A DNA stretch of 64,000 nt. Source: Aureimonas endophytica. Lineage in GTDB: Bacteria; Pseudomonadota; Alphaproteobacteria; Rhizobiales; Rhizobiaceae. The stretch's first letter is position 1; every line of letters begins with the position of its first letter. Both the position numbers and the translations under genes were made by a program. This document shows, one piece after another, positions 45,382 through 53,998 of this stretch. The DNA is taken from the NCBI RefSeq assembly GCF_014642635.1, contig NZ_BMIQ01000002.1, positions 372,001 through 436,000 on the forward strand. Reading direction: 5' to 3'. The notes under the pieces are model-generated. The model had not been told where the DNA came from, made no database searches, and saw only the letters and a list, made by a program, of their open reading frames with translations.

Positions 45382-46383
45382 ATGGAGCGTCGTTCTATTC
45401 TGAAGGCGGTGGCGGGAATCGTCACGGCCGCGTCGATCGGTCTGGCGGCCATGCCGAGCCAGGCGGCCGACAGCGGCAAGAAATACACGGTCGCGCTCAT
45501 TCCGGGCCTGACGACCGACGCCTTCTACATCACCATGCGCAAGGGCGCCCAGGCCGCCGCCGACGCGCTCGGCGTCAATCTCGTCTTCCAGGGCGGGCCG
45601 GAATTCAACCCCGTCGTCCAGGTGCCGGTGCTCGACGCCATGATCGCGCGCAAGCCCGACGCCATCCTGATCGCCCCGACCGACACGACCCAGCTCGTCG
45701 AGCCGCTGCGCAAGGCCAAGGATGCCGGCATCGCCGTCATCACCGTCGACACCTTCATCGGCACCGGCAAGTACCAGTCGGGCGCCGGCGATGCCGATTT
45801 CCCGCTCGCCTATATCGCCTCCGACAACGTGCTCGGCGGCCGCATGGCGGCGCGGGCGCTCGCCACCGCCATCGGCGATGCCGGCGGCAAGGTCTATGTC
45901 TCCAACGTCAAGCCGGGCATTTCCACCACCGACCAGCGCGAGGCCGGCTTCAAGGCGGAGATGAAGGAGAATTTCCCGAAGATCACCGTGCTCGAGACGC
46001 AGTTCAACGAGAACGACGCCAATAAGGCGGCGAGCCAGCTCCAGGCGGTCTTCGCCCGCAATTCGGACCTGAAGGGCGTGTTCGGCGCCAATCTCTTCTC
46101 GGCGCTCGGGGCCGGCAACGGCGTGCAGCAGGCCGGCCAGACCGGCAACGTGAAGGTCATCGCCTTCGACGCGCCGGGCTCGATCGTCGACAACATCAAG
46201 TCGGGCCTCGTCGATGCGGCGATCGCCCAGCATCCGGCCGAGATCGGCTATTACGGCGTCGTCTCCGCCTATGCCCATCTCACCGGCCAGTCGATCCCGG
46301 TCGCGATCGGCACGGGCTTCACCGTGATCGACAAGAACAACGTCGCCGATCCGAACGTCGCCAAGTACGTCTACTCGGAATAA
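45382..46383 (+). CDS. Ribose/fructose-type periplasmic sugar-binding protein (FrcB-like)
   Basis: A 333-residue substrate-binding protein. Signal peptide about 1-29 (AVAGIVTAASIGLAAMPSQA|ADS), then KYTVALIPGLTTDAFYITMRKGAQAAADALGV, a CUT2-type first domain, and IAFDAPGSIVDNIKSGLVDAAI in the second lobe. The start ATG 45382 lies behind GGGAGGAAGAG. It heads an operon with permease and single-domain ATPase (order B-C-A), as in rhizobial frcBCA. A stable hairpin follows the stop. Substrate unknown; control by the upstream SorC regulator and supply to the aldolase/ROK pathway are inferred from a shared motif. Confidence 0.86.
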   Translation: MERRSILKAVAGIVTAASIGLAAMPSQAADSGKKYTVALIPGLTTDAFYITMRKGAQAAADALGVNLVFQGGPEFNPVVQVPVLDAMIARKPDAILIAPTDTTQLVEPLRKAKDAGIAVITVDTFIGTGKYQSGAGDADFPLAYIASDNVLGGRMAARALATAIGDAGGKVYVSNVKPGISTTDQREAGFKAEMKENFPKITVLETQFNENDANKAASQLQAVFARNSDLKGVFGANLFSALGAGNGVQQAGQTGNVKVIAFDAPGSIVDNIKSGLVDAAIAQHPAEIGYYGVVSAYAHLTGQSIPVAIGTGFTVIDKNNVADPNVAKYVYSE

Positions 46384-46392
46384 GCGCCGGCC

Positions 46393-46421
46393 GGCTCCCC
46401 GGCTTTGGCCGCCGGGGAGCC
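46393..46421 (+). terminator. Stable hairpin after binding-protein gene
   Basis: GGCTCCCCGGC (46393-46403) and GCCGGGGAGCC (46411-46421) form a perfect 11-pair stem with a seven-base loop, ten bases after the stop. No T-run follows, so it is more likely an attenuating or 3'-stabilising structure that raises binding-protein over permease levels than a full terminator. Confidence 0.6.
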
Positions 46422-46487
46422 CGTCGCCCGTCTCCTGAGGATTTCCCGCAGCCATCACGAGCGGCTCCGCCGCCGGGCAGGTGACCT

Positions 46488-47567
46488 ATGACCGCATCCG
46501 CAACCGAGGCGCCGGCGGCTTCCGGCCCGGCGAGCTCCGGCCATGTGAAGCCCGAGGCCGACCATGCCGACCGCGCCAAGACGCTCGTCCAGCGCATCGC
46601 CGATCTCAGGGCCTGGCTGTTTCTCGCCGCCCTGATCGTCGGCTTCGAGATCTGGGCCCGCAGTGCCTTCGGCGGCACCTTCATCCTCAACCCGTTCAAT
46701 CTCCAGTCGATCGCGATCTTCGCCGTTGCGCCGCTGCTTCTGGCGACGGGCCAGACCTTCGTCATCATCTCCGGCGGCATCGATCTCTCGATGGGCTTCG
46801 TGATGGGGCTTGCCGCCGTCGTCGCGGCCCATGTGATCAACGCGGCGACGCCCGGCCTCGGCATGCCGCTCGCCGTCCTCGTCGGGGCGCTGGTCGCCGT
46901 CGCGGTCGCCGCCGTGCCCGGCACGATCAACGGCCTCCTCGTGTCGCGGCTGCGCGTGCCGCCCTTCATCGGCACGCTCGGCATGTTCGGCGTGGCGCGC
47001 GGCGTCGCCTTCCTCTTTGCCGGCGGCACGACGGTGCCGATCAGCAATTCCTTCTTCGCCACGATCGGCAACGGCCGCATCGCCAATATTCCCTATATCG
47101 TGCTGATCACCGCCGCCTTCGTCCTGGTGATGGCCTATCTCCTCAGCCAGACCCGCTTCGGTCAGCACAATTACGCCATCGGCGCCAATGTGCAGGCGGC
47201 CCGGCGCTCGGGCATCGACATCAAGTCGCATCTCCTGCGCCTCTACATCCTCTCGGCCTGCTGCGCGGGTCTCGCGGGCGTCCTCTATTCGGCACGCTTC
47301 AATGCGGGCGCCGCCCAGGCCGGCGAGCCGCTGCTTCTCGACTGCGTCGCGGCGGTGGTGATCGGCGGGGCGAGCCTCTTCGGCGGCTCGGGCACCATTC
47401 TCGGCACGGTCGCCGGCGCCTTCGTCATCGCGGTGATCCAGTACGGCCTCGTCTTCGTCAATGTCGAGCCGTTCTGGCAGTTCATCAGCGTCGGCGTCGT
47501 CATCATCATCTCGGTTCTGATCGACCAGGCGCAGCGCCGGTTCAGCGGAGGTCGCATCGATGAGTGA
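46488..47567 (+). CDS. ABC transporter permease, FrcC-like
   Basis: A 359-residue CUT2 permease. A 45-residue hydrophilic N-terminus precedes 8-10 helices. Typical blocks GQTFVIISGGIDLSMGFVMGL, GLLVSRLRVPPFIGTLGMFGVARG and GGASLFGGSGTILGT are present. The C-terminus overlaps the ATPase start by eight bases. The fairly long N-terminal tail and the B-C-A gene order match fructose-type importers of rhizobia. Substrate unknown. Confidence 0.88.
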   Translation: MTASATEAPAASGPASSGHVKPEADHADRAKTLVQRIADLRAWLFLAALIVGFEIWARSAFGGTFILNPFNLQSIAIFAVAPLLLATGQTFVIISGGIDLSMGFVMGLAAVVAAHVINAATPGLGMPLAVLVGALVAVAVAAVPGTINGLLVSRLRVPPFIGTLGMFGVARGVAFLFAGGTTVPISNSFFATIGNGRIANIPYIVLITAAFVLVMAYLLSQTRFGQHNYAIGANVQAARRSGIDIKSHLLRLYILSACCAGLAGVLYSARFNAGAAQAGEPLLLDCVAAVVIGGASLFGGSGTILGTVAGAFVIAVIQYGLVFVNVEPFWQFISVGVVIIISVLIDQAQRRFSGGRIDE

Positions 47568-48309
47568 AGGGGCGCAGCCGATCCTGGAGATCAGCAATCT
47601 CTCCAAGCATTTCGGCGCGGTGCGCGCGCTGAACGACTTCTCGATGACCATTCGCCCCGGCGAGGTGGTGGCGCTGGCCGGCGACAACGGCGCGGGCAAG
47701 ACGACGCTGATCAAGTCGATCTCCGGCGTCTTCCGCCCGACGGGCGGCGAGATCCGGCTCGACGGCAAGCCGGTCAGCTTCGGCACGCCGCAGGAGGCGC
47801 GCGCCAGCGGCATCGAGACGATCTATCAGGATCTCGCGCTCGCCGACAATCTCACCATCGGCGGCAATATCTTCCTCGGCCGCGAGCCGATGACGCGGAA
47901 ATTCGGCTTCCTGCCGGTGATCGACCGCAAGAAGATGGCGGCGGCGGCGCGCGACACGATGGCGCTGCTCGACTTCCACGTCTCGCGCATGGATGCGCCG
48001 GTCTCGAACTTTTCCGGCGGCCAGCGCCAGGCGGTGGCGATCGGCCGGGCGGTCTACTGGAACGCGCGCATCCTGATCATGGACGAGCCGACGGCGGCGC
48101 TCGGCGTGCCGGAACAGCGCAAGGTCATCTCCCTCATCCACCAGCTGAAGGCGCAGGGGCGCGGGGTAATCTTCATCTCGCACAATCTCCAGGACATCTT
48201 CGCCGTCTCCGACCGCATCGTGGTGCTGCGGCGCGGCGTCATGGCCGGCGAGCGGCGCATCGCCGAGACCACCCATGACGAGGTGGTGAAGCTGATGGTC
48301 GGCGGCTGA
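47560..48309 (+). CDS. ABC transporter ATP-binding protein, single-domain FrcA-like
   Basis: A 249-residue ATPase with one ABC domain, unlike the tandem RbsA type of the apiose importer. Walker A GDNGAGKTT near 45-53, Q-loop IYQDLALADNLT, signature FSGGQRQAV, Walker B ILIMDEPTAALG and ISHNLQDIF. Single-domain proteins of this kind (FrcA) are found in CUT2 systems of rhizobia and act as homodimers. The gene overlaps the permease end. It is followed by a TA pair on the same strand. Confidence 0.88.
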   Translation: MSEGAQPILEISNLSKHFGAVRALNDFSMTIRPGEVVALAGDNGAGKTTLIKSISGVFRPTGGEIRLDGKPVSFGTPQEARASGIETIYQDLALADNLTIGGNIFLGREPMTRKFGFLPVIDRKKMAAAARDTMALLDFHVSRMDAPVSNFSGGQRQAVAIGRAVYWNARILIMDEPTAALGVPEQRKVISLIHQLKAQGRGVIFISHNLQDIFAVSDRIVVLRRGVMAGERRIAETTHDEVVKLMVGG

Positions 48310-48386
48310 GGGCACGCAACCTCTCGCTTCCGGACGCCGGGACTGCCATCTATGGGATGGGTCTTTGCGATGGCGGAGGGCGCGGC

Positions 48387-48617
48387 ATGCGCCGGAAGAT
48401 GATGATCACCCTGGACGAGGCCGTCTATGACGGGCTCGCCCGCAAGATGGCCAGAGGCGAGATGAGCCGGTTCATCGAGGATCTGCTGCGTCCGCATGTC
48501 CTCGATGCCTCCCTCGATGACGGCTATCGGGCCATGGCGGCCGATGGCGCGCGCGAGGCCGAAGCGCAGGAATGGTGCAACGGGCTCTCCGGCGACATGG
48601 CGAATGAAGCGCGGTGA
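48387..48617 (+). CDS. Antitoxin of a MazEF-type toxin-antitoxin pair
   Basis: A 76-residue acidic-tailed protein. RKMMITLDEAVYDGLARKMARGEMSRFIEDLLRPHVL resembles a ribbon-helix-helix (CopG-like) DNA-binding N-terminus, followed by a flexible acidic C-terminus (DASLDDGYRAM) likely to block the toxin. ATG 48387 follows GGAGGG by six bases. Its 3' end overlaps the toxin start by 14 bases, the normal order for type II pairs. It should also repress its own promoter. Confidence 0.8.
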   Translation: MRRKMMITLDEAVYDGLARKMARGEMSRFIEDLLRPHVLDASLDDGYRAMAADGAREAEAQEWCNGLSGDMANEAR

Positions 48618-48930
48618 GGTGTGGTGGGTGGAGTTCGATCCCGCCGTCGGGAGCGAGATCCGCAAGACCCGCCCCGCCGTGATCGTCAGCAACGATGCCG
48701 CCAACCGCCATCTCGCCCGCGTCGTCGTCGTGCCGCTGACGAGCAGCACCGGGCGTCTCTATCCCGGCGAAGCTCTCGTCACGATCGGCCAGAAGGCCAG
48801 CAAGGCGATGGCCGACCAGATCATGGCCGCGGACAAGTCGCGTCTGAAATCGCTTCTCGCCACCTTGACCGATCACGACCTCCGCGCCGTGGAGCAGGCG
48901 ATCGCCACCCATCTCGCCCTCCACGCCTGA
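48604..48930 (+). CDS. MazF/PemK-family toxin (mRNA interferase)
   Basis: A 108-residue PemK-like endoribonuclease. Family motifs: MKRGEVWWVEFDPAVGSEIRKTRPAVIVSND (RGEVWW, G-x-E-x-x-K-x-RPA-x-V-x-S) and VVVPLTSSTGR, then DQIMAADKSRL. The basic Arg/Lys residues in SEIRKTRP and the Thr/Ser in PLTSS are the usual catalytic positions and are all kept, so the toxin looks intact. Cleavage specificity is not predictable. The upstream in-frame extension is antitoxin coding sequence in another frame and is rejected. Confidence 0.88.
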   Translation: MKRGEVWWVEFDPAVGSEIRKTRPAVIVSNDAANRHLARVVVVPLTSSTGRLYPGEALVTIGQKASKAMADQIMAADKSRLKSLLATLTDHDLRAVEQAIATHLALHA

Positions 48931-48964
48931 CGGCCTTCGCTCGACCTGCGCTGCCCGGATCGGA

Positions 48965-50002
48965 TCACGCCGAAGCGCGCAGCACGAGTTCGCCGGGAAT
49001 GAGGCGATGGTCGGGCGGGCGGTCCTGCGGGTCCTCCGCCGGGGCTTCCAGCCGGGCCAGCAGCATCTCGATGGCGATCCGGCCCATCTCCGCCGTGTTC
49101 TGCTGCACGGTGGTGAGCGGCGGCCACATGTAGTCGGACAGCGGCTGGTTGTCGTGGCCGGCGACGCGCATATCGCAGTCCGGCCCGATGCCGATCCTTC
49201 GCCCCGCCTGGTTCAGCGCGGCGAGGACGCCGAAGGCGAGGCGGTCGTTGGCGCAAAGGACGATGCGGGTCGGAAAGCCCTCCGTCGCAAGGAGATGGCG
49301 CGTCTCCTCGAAGGCGTAGCGCTCGAAATCCCAGGTCAGCGAGGGGCGGAGCGGCACGAAGACGGGGTCGAGCCCGCGTCGGCGCATCGTCGCCTCATAG
49401 GCCGCGCGCCGCGCCGGCCCGTTCGGCGTCACCGGCGGCATGTCGAAATAGCATGGCCGGTCGCCGAAGCGCGTCAGATAGTCGGTGATGAGGCCCATCG
49501 TCTGGCCGTTGTCGGTGCCGACGAAGGCCTCCTCCGCGTCGAAGGCGGAATCGACGAAGACGATCGGCATCGTCCGGGCCAGCGCCTTGACGCGGGCGCG
49601 ATGCGCCGCGTCGCCGCCGACCGGCGCCATGACGACGCCGGAGGCGTTGAGCCGCGCCAGGGTTTCCAGCGCCTCGGCCTCCAGCTCCGGCCGGCCGTCG
49701 GAGGAAAAGGCGAAGGACAGATAGCCGCTTTCCGTCGCCTGCGTCTCGATGCGCCGGCGCAGGCCCATGTAGAAGGGATCGAGCGAGTTCGGAAAGATCA
49801 GGCCGACGATCTTGCTCCGGCGCCGGTTGAGATTGACGGCGAAGAGATTCGGCCGGAACCCCGTCGCGGCGAGGCCCTGCTCGATCCGGGCACGGATCTT
49901 CGGCCGTACCGAGCCGGCATCCTGGAAATATTTCGAGACGGTCGGGCGCGACAGGCCGACGGCGAGGGCGAACTCCTCCATGGTCCGAACGCGCTTCGTC
50001 AT
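48965..50002 (-). CDS. LacI-family transcriptional regulator
   Basis: A 345-residue LacI repressor. Helix-turn-helix at 1-55 (TMEEFALAVGLSRPTVSKYFQDAGSVRPKIRARIEQGLAATGFRPN), hinge NLNRRRSKIVGLIFPN, then a periplasmic-binding-protein-like effector domain with DSAFDAEEAFVGTDN and AGHDNQPLSDYMWPPLTTVQQ. Start ATG 50000-50002 behind GAGCGGGA; an upstream extension of 28 codons is low-complexity. It is divergent from the GatZ-like gene and likely controls that cluster. Variant DNA-reading residues (RPTVSKYF instead of the common SxATVSRAL) suggest an atypical operator. Confidence 0.87.
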   Translation of the reverse strand: MTKRVRTMEEFALAVGLSRPTVSKYFQDAGSVRPKIRARIEQGLAATGFRPNLFAVNLNRRRSKIVGLIFPNSLDPFYMGLRRRIETQATESGYLSFAFSSDGRPELEAEALETLARLNASGVVMAPVGGDAAHRARVKALARTMPIVFVDSAFDAEEAFVGTDNGQTMGLITDYLTRFGDRPCYFDMPPVTPNGPARRAAYEATMRRRGLDPVFVPLRPSLTWDFERYAFEETRHLLATEGFPTRIVLCANDRLAFGVLAALNQAGRRIGIGPDCDMRVAGHDNQPLSDYMWPPLTTVQQNTAEMGRIAIEMLLARLEAPAEDPQDRPPDHRLIPGELVLRASA

Positions 50003-50094
50003 TCCCGCTCCGCTTCGCCCCGCATCGCCGCCGTCGCGGCCGGGCGCGACCCAACGCCAGGATGCGCGGATTTTCGCGCGCCGCAAGCTTCATC

Positions 50095-50105
50095 TTGACG
50101 TGCAA
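50095..50105. promoter_or_regulatory. Possible LacI operator in the lacI-gatZ divergent interval
   Basis: TTGACGTGCAA is a near-palindrome around ACGT, in the 180-base interval between the divergent lacI and gatZ-like genes. LacI-family operators are short CG-centred palindromes. It is a single occurrence, with no second copy to support it. Confidence 0.3.
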
Positions 50106-50182
50106 TAAGCGAAAGGCCGATCCTCCGCCTCGCGCCGACGCGACGGGTGGATCGGCGGCGGGCAGATTCGGGACGGCTTTCC

Positions 50183-51430
50183 ATGCGAACCTTACGCGAC
50201 ATCGTCGAGGCCAATCGTGGCGGCGAACGCTGTGCCATCCCGTCCTATTGCACGGCGCATCCCGAAACGCTGAGCGCCATCTTCGCCGCCTATCGCGACG
50301 ACGCGGCGCCGATCCTGGTCGAGGCGACCTGCAACCAGGTGAACCAGTTCGGCGGCTATACCGGCATGACGCCGGCCGATTTCCGCCGCTTCGTCGAGGC
50401 GCTGGCGGAGCGGGAAGGCGTCGCGCGCGACCGTCTCATCCTCGGCGGCGACCATCTCGGCCCCAATCCCTGGAAGGCCGAGCCGACGGCGGCCGCCATG
50501 GCGAAGGCGCGCGACATGGTGGCCGCCTTCGTCGAGGCGGGCTTCACCAAGATCCATCTCGACGCTTCCATGGCCTGCGCCGATGACGGCCTGCTCACCG
50601 AAGCCGTGATGGCCGAGCGCGCCGCCGATCTCTGCGCGGTGGCGGAAGCGAAGGGCAAGGGCGACCTTCTCTATGTCATCGGCACCGAGGTGCCGATCCC
50701 CGGCGGCGAGACGGAGGCGCTCGACACGCTGGCGGTGACGCCGCCGGAGGCCGTCGCCCACACCTATGCGCTGCATCGCGAGGCCTTCGCGGCGCGCGGG
50801 CTGGAGGCCGCGCTGGAGCGGGCGATCGGCATCGTCGTCCAGCCGGGCGTCGATTTCGGCAACGATCAGATCTTCGCCTTCCAGCCGGACAAGGCGACTG
50901 CTTTGTCGCGCTCGGCCGCGGCGCTGCCGGGCCTCTGCTTCGAGGCGCATTCCACCGACTACCAGTCGCAGGACGCGCTGGCGGCGCTCGTCGCCCATCA
51001 TTTCGCGATCCTCAAGGTCGGGCCGGAACTCACCTTCGCCTTCCGGCAGGCCGTCGCGGCGCTCGCCCGGATCGAGGCGGAGATGGATGTCGCCGAGCCC
51101 TCCCGCATTCTCGACGTGATCACCGAGGAGATGCGGGGCAATCCGCGCGACTGGCGCGCCTATGTCGCGCCCGGTCCGCGCGAGGCGGCGATGATGCTCT
51201 ACGGCCTGTCCGACCGGGTGCGCTATTACTGGCCGCGTCCCGCCATCCAGGCGGCGCTGGCGAAGCTCGGTGCCAATCTCGCGGCGGCGCGGCCCGAGCC
51301 CGGCCTCGTCGCGCAATATGCCGGCGCGCTGGTCGACGGGGCGGTCGATCCCGCGACGCTGCCCCAGCATCTCGTGCGCCGCATGGTGGGCGATGTCGTC
51401 GCCAAATATCGGGCGGCCGCCGCATCCTGA
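50183..51430 (+). CDS. GatZ/KbaZ-family (class II tagatose-bisphosphate aldolase non-catalytic subunit-like) protein
   Basis: A 415-residue TIM-barrel protein of the GatZ/KbaZ family: AIPSYCTAHPETLSAIFAAYRDDAAPILVEATCNQVNQFGGYTGMTP, then LILGGDHLGPNPW and FTKIHLDASMACADD are diagnostic. In enterobacteria GatZ/KbaZ assists the GatY/KbaY aldolase, but no such partner is encoded here. Rhizobial members may act independently, and I recall reports of C4-epimerase activity on ketose phosphates in this family, so the function is left open. Start ATG 50183. It is divergent from lacI and upstream of two dehydrogenases. Confidence 0.85.
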   Translation: MRTLRDIVEANRGGERCAIPSYCTAHPETLSAIFAAYRDDAAPILVEATCNQVNQFGGYTGMTPADFRRFVEALAEREGVARDRLILGGDHLGPNPWKAEPTAAAMAKARDMVAAFVEAGFTKIHLDASMACADDGLLTEAVMAERAADLCAVAEAKGKGDLLYVIGTEVPIPGGETEALDTLAVTPPEAVAHTYALHREAFAARGLEAALERAIGIVVQPGVDFGNDQIFAFQPDKATALSRSAAALPGLCFEAHSTDYQSQDALAALVAHHFAILKVGPELTFAFRQAVAALARIEAEMDVAEPSRILDVITEEMRGNPRDWRAYVAPGPREAAMMLYGLSDRVRYYWPRPAIQAALAKLGANLAAARPEPGLVAQYAGALVDGAVDPATLPQHLVRRMVGDVVAKYRAAAAS

Positions 51431-51460
51431 AGACAAAATTTACGCGGGGAAAAATCCGAA

Positions 51461-51500
51461 TTGACAGGCCGAAGCCTCGGCGGCAGTCTCTTCTCATAAG
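51461..51500 (+). promoter_or_regulatory. Possible promoter of the SDR/GMC operon
   Basis: TTGACA at 51461-51466 lies in an A/T-rich patch in the 105-base gap after the GatZ-like gene, 70 bases before the SDR start. No good -10 box is found 16-18 bases downstream; CATAAGCATAT begins near 51495. It may give the dehydrogenase genes expression separate from gatZ. Confidence 0.3.
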
Positions 51501-51535
51501 CATATGCGGCACGCATCTTTGGGAGGAGAGGCTTC

Positions 51536-52264
51536 GTGCGTCAGGATCTGTCGGGAAAGGTCGCGCTCGTCACCGGCGCGAGTTCGGGCATCGGCCGCGC
51601 CATGGCGCGGGCGGTCGGCGAGGCGGGAGCGAAGGTCGTGCTGGTCGGCCGCTCGGCCGAGCGTCTGAAGGCGGCGGAGGAGGGGATCGGCACCGAGAGC
51701 CTCGTCCTCGCCGCCGATCTCACACAGCCCGCCGAGGTCGATCGCGTCGCGCGCGAGGCCGTCGCCCGCTTCGGCGCGATCGACGTGCTCCTGCCGAATG
51801 CCGGGCTCTATATTCCGGGCGATGTCGCCGAGGGCGATCCGAATGCCTGGGACGAGCTCCTCGCGGTGAATGTCAACAGCGTGTTCCGGCTGGTGCGCGC
51901 GGTGCTGCCGCAGATGATCGAACGCCGGAGCGGCGACATCGTCATCACCTCCTCGATCTCCGGCCATCAGGCGATCCAGTGGGAGCCGGTCTATTCGGCC
52001 TCGAAACACGCGATCCAATCCTTCGTGCACGGGCTGCGCCGGCAGGTTTCGGCCTCCAACATCCGCGTCGGGGCCGTGGCGCCCGGCATCGTCCTCAACG
52101 AGCTCTGGGGCTACAAGGACGCCGCGACGATCGAGGCGAAGGTCGCGGCGCGCGAGGGCCTGCGCTCGGAAGACGTGGCGGATGCGGTGCTCTTCATGCT
52201 GACGCGGCCCGCCAACGTGACGATCCGCGATCTGGTGATCCTGCCGCAGAACCAGGACATCTGA
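51536..52264 (+). CDS. SDR-family oxidoreductase (polyol dehydrogenase-like)
   Basis: A 242-residue short-chain dehydrogenase. Cofactor motif TGASSGIG at 14-21, NAG in LLPNAGLY, catalytic Ser in ITSSISGHQ and Tyr-x3-Lys in YSASK. The C-terminus is short, without the usual GGW end, and reads RDLVILPQNQDI, a feature I associate with ribitol-type polyol dehydrogenases. Start GTG 51536-51538 behind GGGAGGAGAGG. The stop is three bases before the GMC oxidoreductase start. Probably oxidises a sugar alcohol; substrate unknown. Confidence 0.85.
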   Translation: MRQDLSGKVALVTGASSGIGRAMARAVGEAGAKVVLVGRSAERLKAAEEGIGTESLVLAADLTQPAEVDRVAREAVARFGAIDVLLPNAGLYIPGDVAEGDPNAWDELLAVNVNSVFRLVRAVLPQMIERRSGDIVITSSISGHQAIQWEPVYSASKHAIQSFVHGLRRQVSASNIRVGAVAPGIVLNELWGYKDAATIEAKVAAREGLRSEDVADAVLFMLTRPANVTIRDLVILPQNQDI

Positions 52265-52267
52265 GCC

Positions 52268-53968
52268 GTGGAGCCCTACGACTATCTGATCGTCGGGGCG
52301 GGCGCGGCGGGCTGCGTCCTCGCCAACCGGCTCAGCAAGGACGGCACGAAGCGCGTCGCCCTCATCGAGGCCGGCGGCGACGGGAATGCGGGCAAGGCCA
52401 TCGTGCGCATTCCGCTCGCCATGGTCACCTTCATGGCGCCGGCCCTCGCCTTTCTCGGCGGGCCGAAATTCATGTCCTGGTTCGAGACGGAGCCGGAGCC
52501 CGGCCTGCAGGGCCGGTCCATCGCCCTGCCGCGCGGCAAGGGCACGGGCGGCTCCACCAATGTCAACGGCCAGATCTTCATTCGCGGCCAGCGCGAGGAT
52601 TTCGACGGCTGGAAGGCGGCCGGCAATCCCGGCTGGGGCTATGACGATCTCCTGCCCTATTTCCGCAAGCTGGAGCGTTTCGAGCTCCTCGCCGACCCGA
52701 AGGCCGGCGATCATATCCGCTTCGGCGCCCGGCCGCTGCGCGACCAGATCGACGGCCGTTACCACGGCACCGAAGGGCCGCTGAACGTCGCGCCGCTGCG
52801 CAGCGTCAATCCGATGGCGCGGGCCTATCTGGAGGCGGCGCAGCGCGCCGGCCATCCGCTGAACGCCGATTTCAATGGGGCGCGGCAGAACGGCGCCGGG
52901 CTCTATACCTTCACCCAGAAGCGCGGCGAGCGCGTCACGGCGGAAGGGGCCTATCTCGATCCGGTGCGCCACCGCCCGAACCTGACGGTGATCCCGGACA
53001 CGGTCGCGACGCGCATTCTCTTCGAGGAGCGCCGGGCCACCGGCATCGCCGTCCGGCGCGGCGGGGAGGAGGGGGTGATCGCGGCGCGCGAGGTGATCCT
53101 TGCCGCCGGCGCCTTCGTCTCGCCGCAGCTCCTGATGCTGTCCGGCATCGGTCCGGGCCGCGACCTCGCCCGGCTCGGGATCGAGGTCGTGGAAGACCTG
53201 CCGGGCGTCGGTCGCAATCTCCAGGACCATCTCGACGTGACGCTGGAATATCGCGCCAAGTCGACCGCGCCCTATGGCCTGTCGTGGAAGGCTCTGCCGC
53301 GCAACGTCCTCCATGTCGGCGACTGGCTGCTGCGCCGGCGCGGACTGTTCTCTTCCACGACCGGCGAGGGCGGCGCCTTCCTGTCGACCGATCCGGCGCG
53401 CGAGCGGCCGGACATCCAGCTCTTCTTCTGCACGGGCCGGGCCAATACGCAGGCGGCCTCCGGCTTCACCGGCCACGGCTTCCTGATGCATGTCTGCGAG
53501 CTTCGCCCCGGCAGCATCGGGCGCGTCGCGCTGACGAGCGCCGATCCGGCGGCGAAGCCCTCGATCCTCTACAATTTCTTCCGGGGGAACAGCGACATGG
53601 CGGTGCTGCGCGCCGGCATCCGCGCCGCCCGCCACATCATGGCGCAGCAGCCCTTCGCGCCGCATCTCGACGCCGAGGTCGATCCGGGCCCGGAGGTGCA
53701 GAGCGACGGGGCGCTCGACGCCTTCATCCGCGAGCGCGTCGGCACGCTGTTCCATCCGGTCGGCACCTGTGCCATGGGGCGCGGCGAGGCGGCGGTGGTC
53801 GATCCCGAATCGCTGCGGGTGCATGGGGTGGAGGGCCTGCGGGTCGTCGACGCCTCGATCATGCCGAGCATCGTGTCGGGCAACACGGTCGCCGCCACCT
53901 ATTGCCTGGCGGAGCGGGGCGCGGACCTGATCAAGGCCGAGCGTCTGCCCGTGCGGCGCGCCGCCTGA
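52268..53968 (+). CDS. GMC-family FAD-dependent oxidoreductase (choline-dehydrogenase-like)
   Basis: A 566-residue flavoprotein alcohol dehydrogenase. FAD motif YLIVGAGAAGCVLANRLS at the N-terminus, GMC signature 1 in LPRGKGTGGSTNVNGQIFIRG, signature 2 in AAGAFVSPQLLMLSGIG, and C-terminal catalytic HPVGTCAMG and VSGNTVAATYCLAERGADLI. No signal peptide is seen. The start is GTG 52268-52270. It is coupled to the SDR gene upstream and followed 30 bases later by another SDR. It may oxidise the same polyol or a derived sugar with electrons passed to a respiratory acceptor; substrate unknown. Confidence 0.88.
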   Translation: MEPYDYLIVGAGAAGCVLANRLSKDGTKRVALIEAGGDGNAGKAIVRIPLAMVTFMAPALAFLGGPKFMSWFETEPEPGLQGRSIALPRGKGTGGSTNVNGQIFIRGQREDFDGWKAAGNPGWGYDDLLPYFRKLERFELLADPKAGDHIRFGARPLRDQIDGRYHGTEGPLNVAPLRSVNPMARAYLEAAQRAGHPLNADFNGARQNGAGLYTFTQKRGERVTAEGAYLDPVRHRPNLTVIPDTVATRILFEERRATGIAVRRGGEEGVIAAREVILAAGAFVSPQLLMLSGIGPGRDLARLGIEVVEDLPGVGRNLQDHLDVTLEYRAKSTAPYGLSWKALPRNVLHVGDWLLRRRGLFSSTTGEGGAFLSTDPARERPDIQLFFCTGRANTQAASGFTGHGFLMHVCELRPGSIGRVALTSADPAAKPSILYNFFRGNSDMAVLRAGIRAARHIMAQQPFAPHLDAEVDPGPEVQSDGALDAFIRERVGTLFHPVGTCAMGRGEAAVVDPESLRVHGVEGLRVVDASIMPSIVSGNTVAATYCLAERGADLIKAERLPVRRAA

Positions 53969-53998
53969 GAACGGGCCGGCCGGGAGGATAAAACGGGC

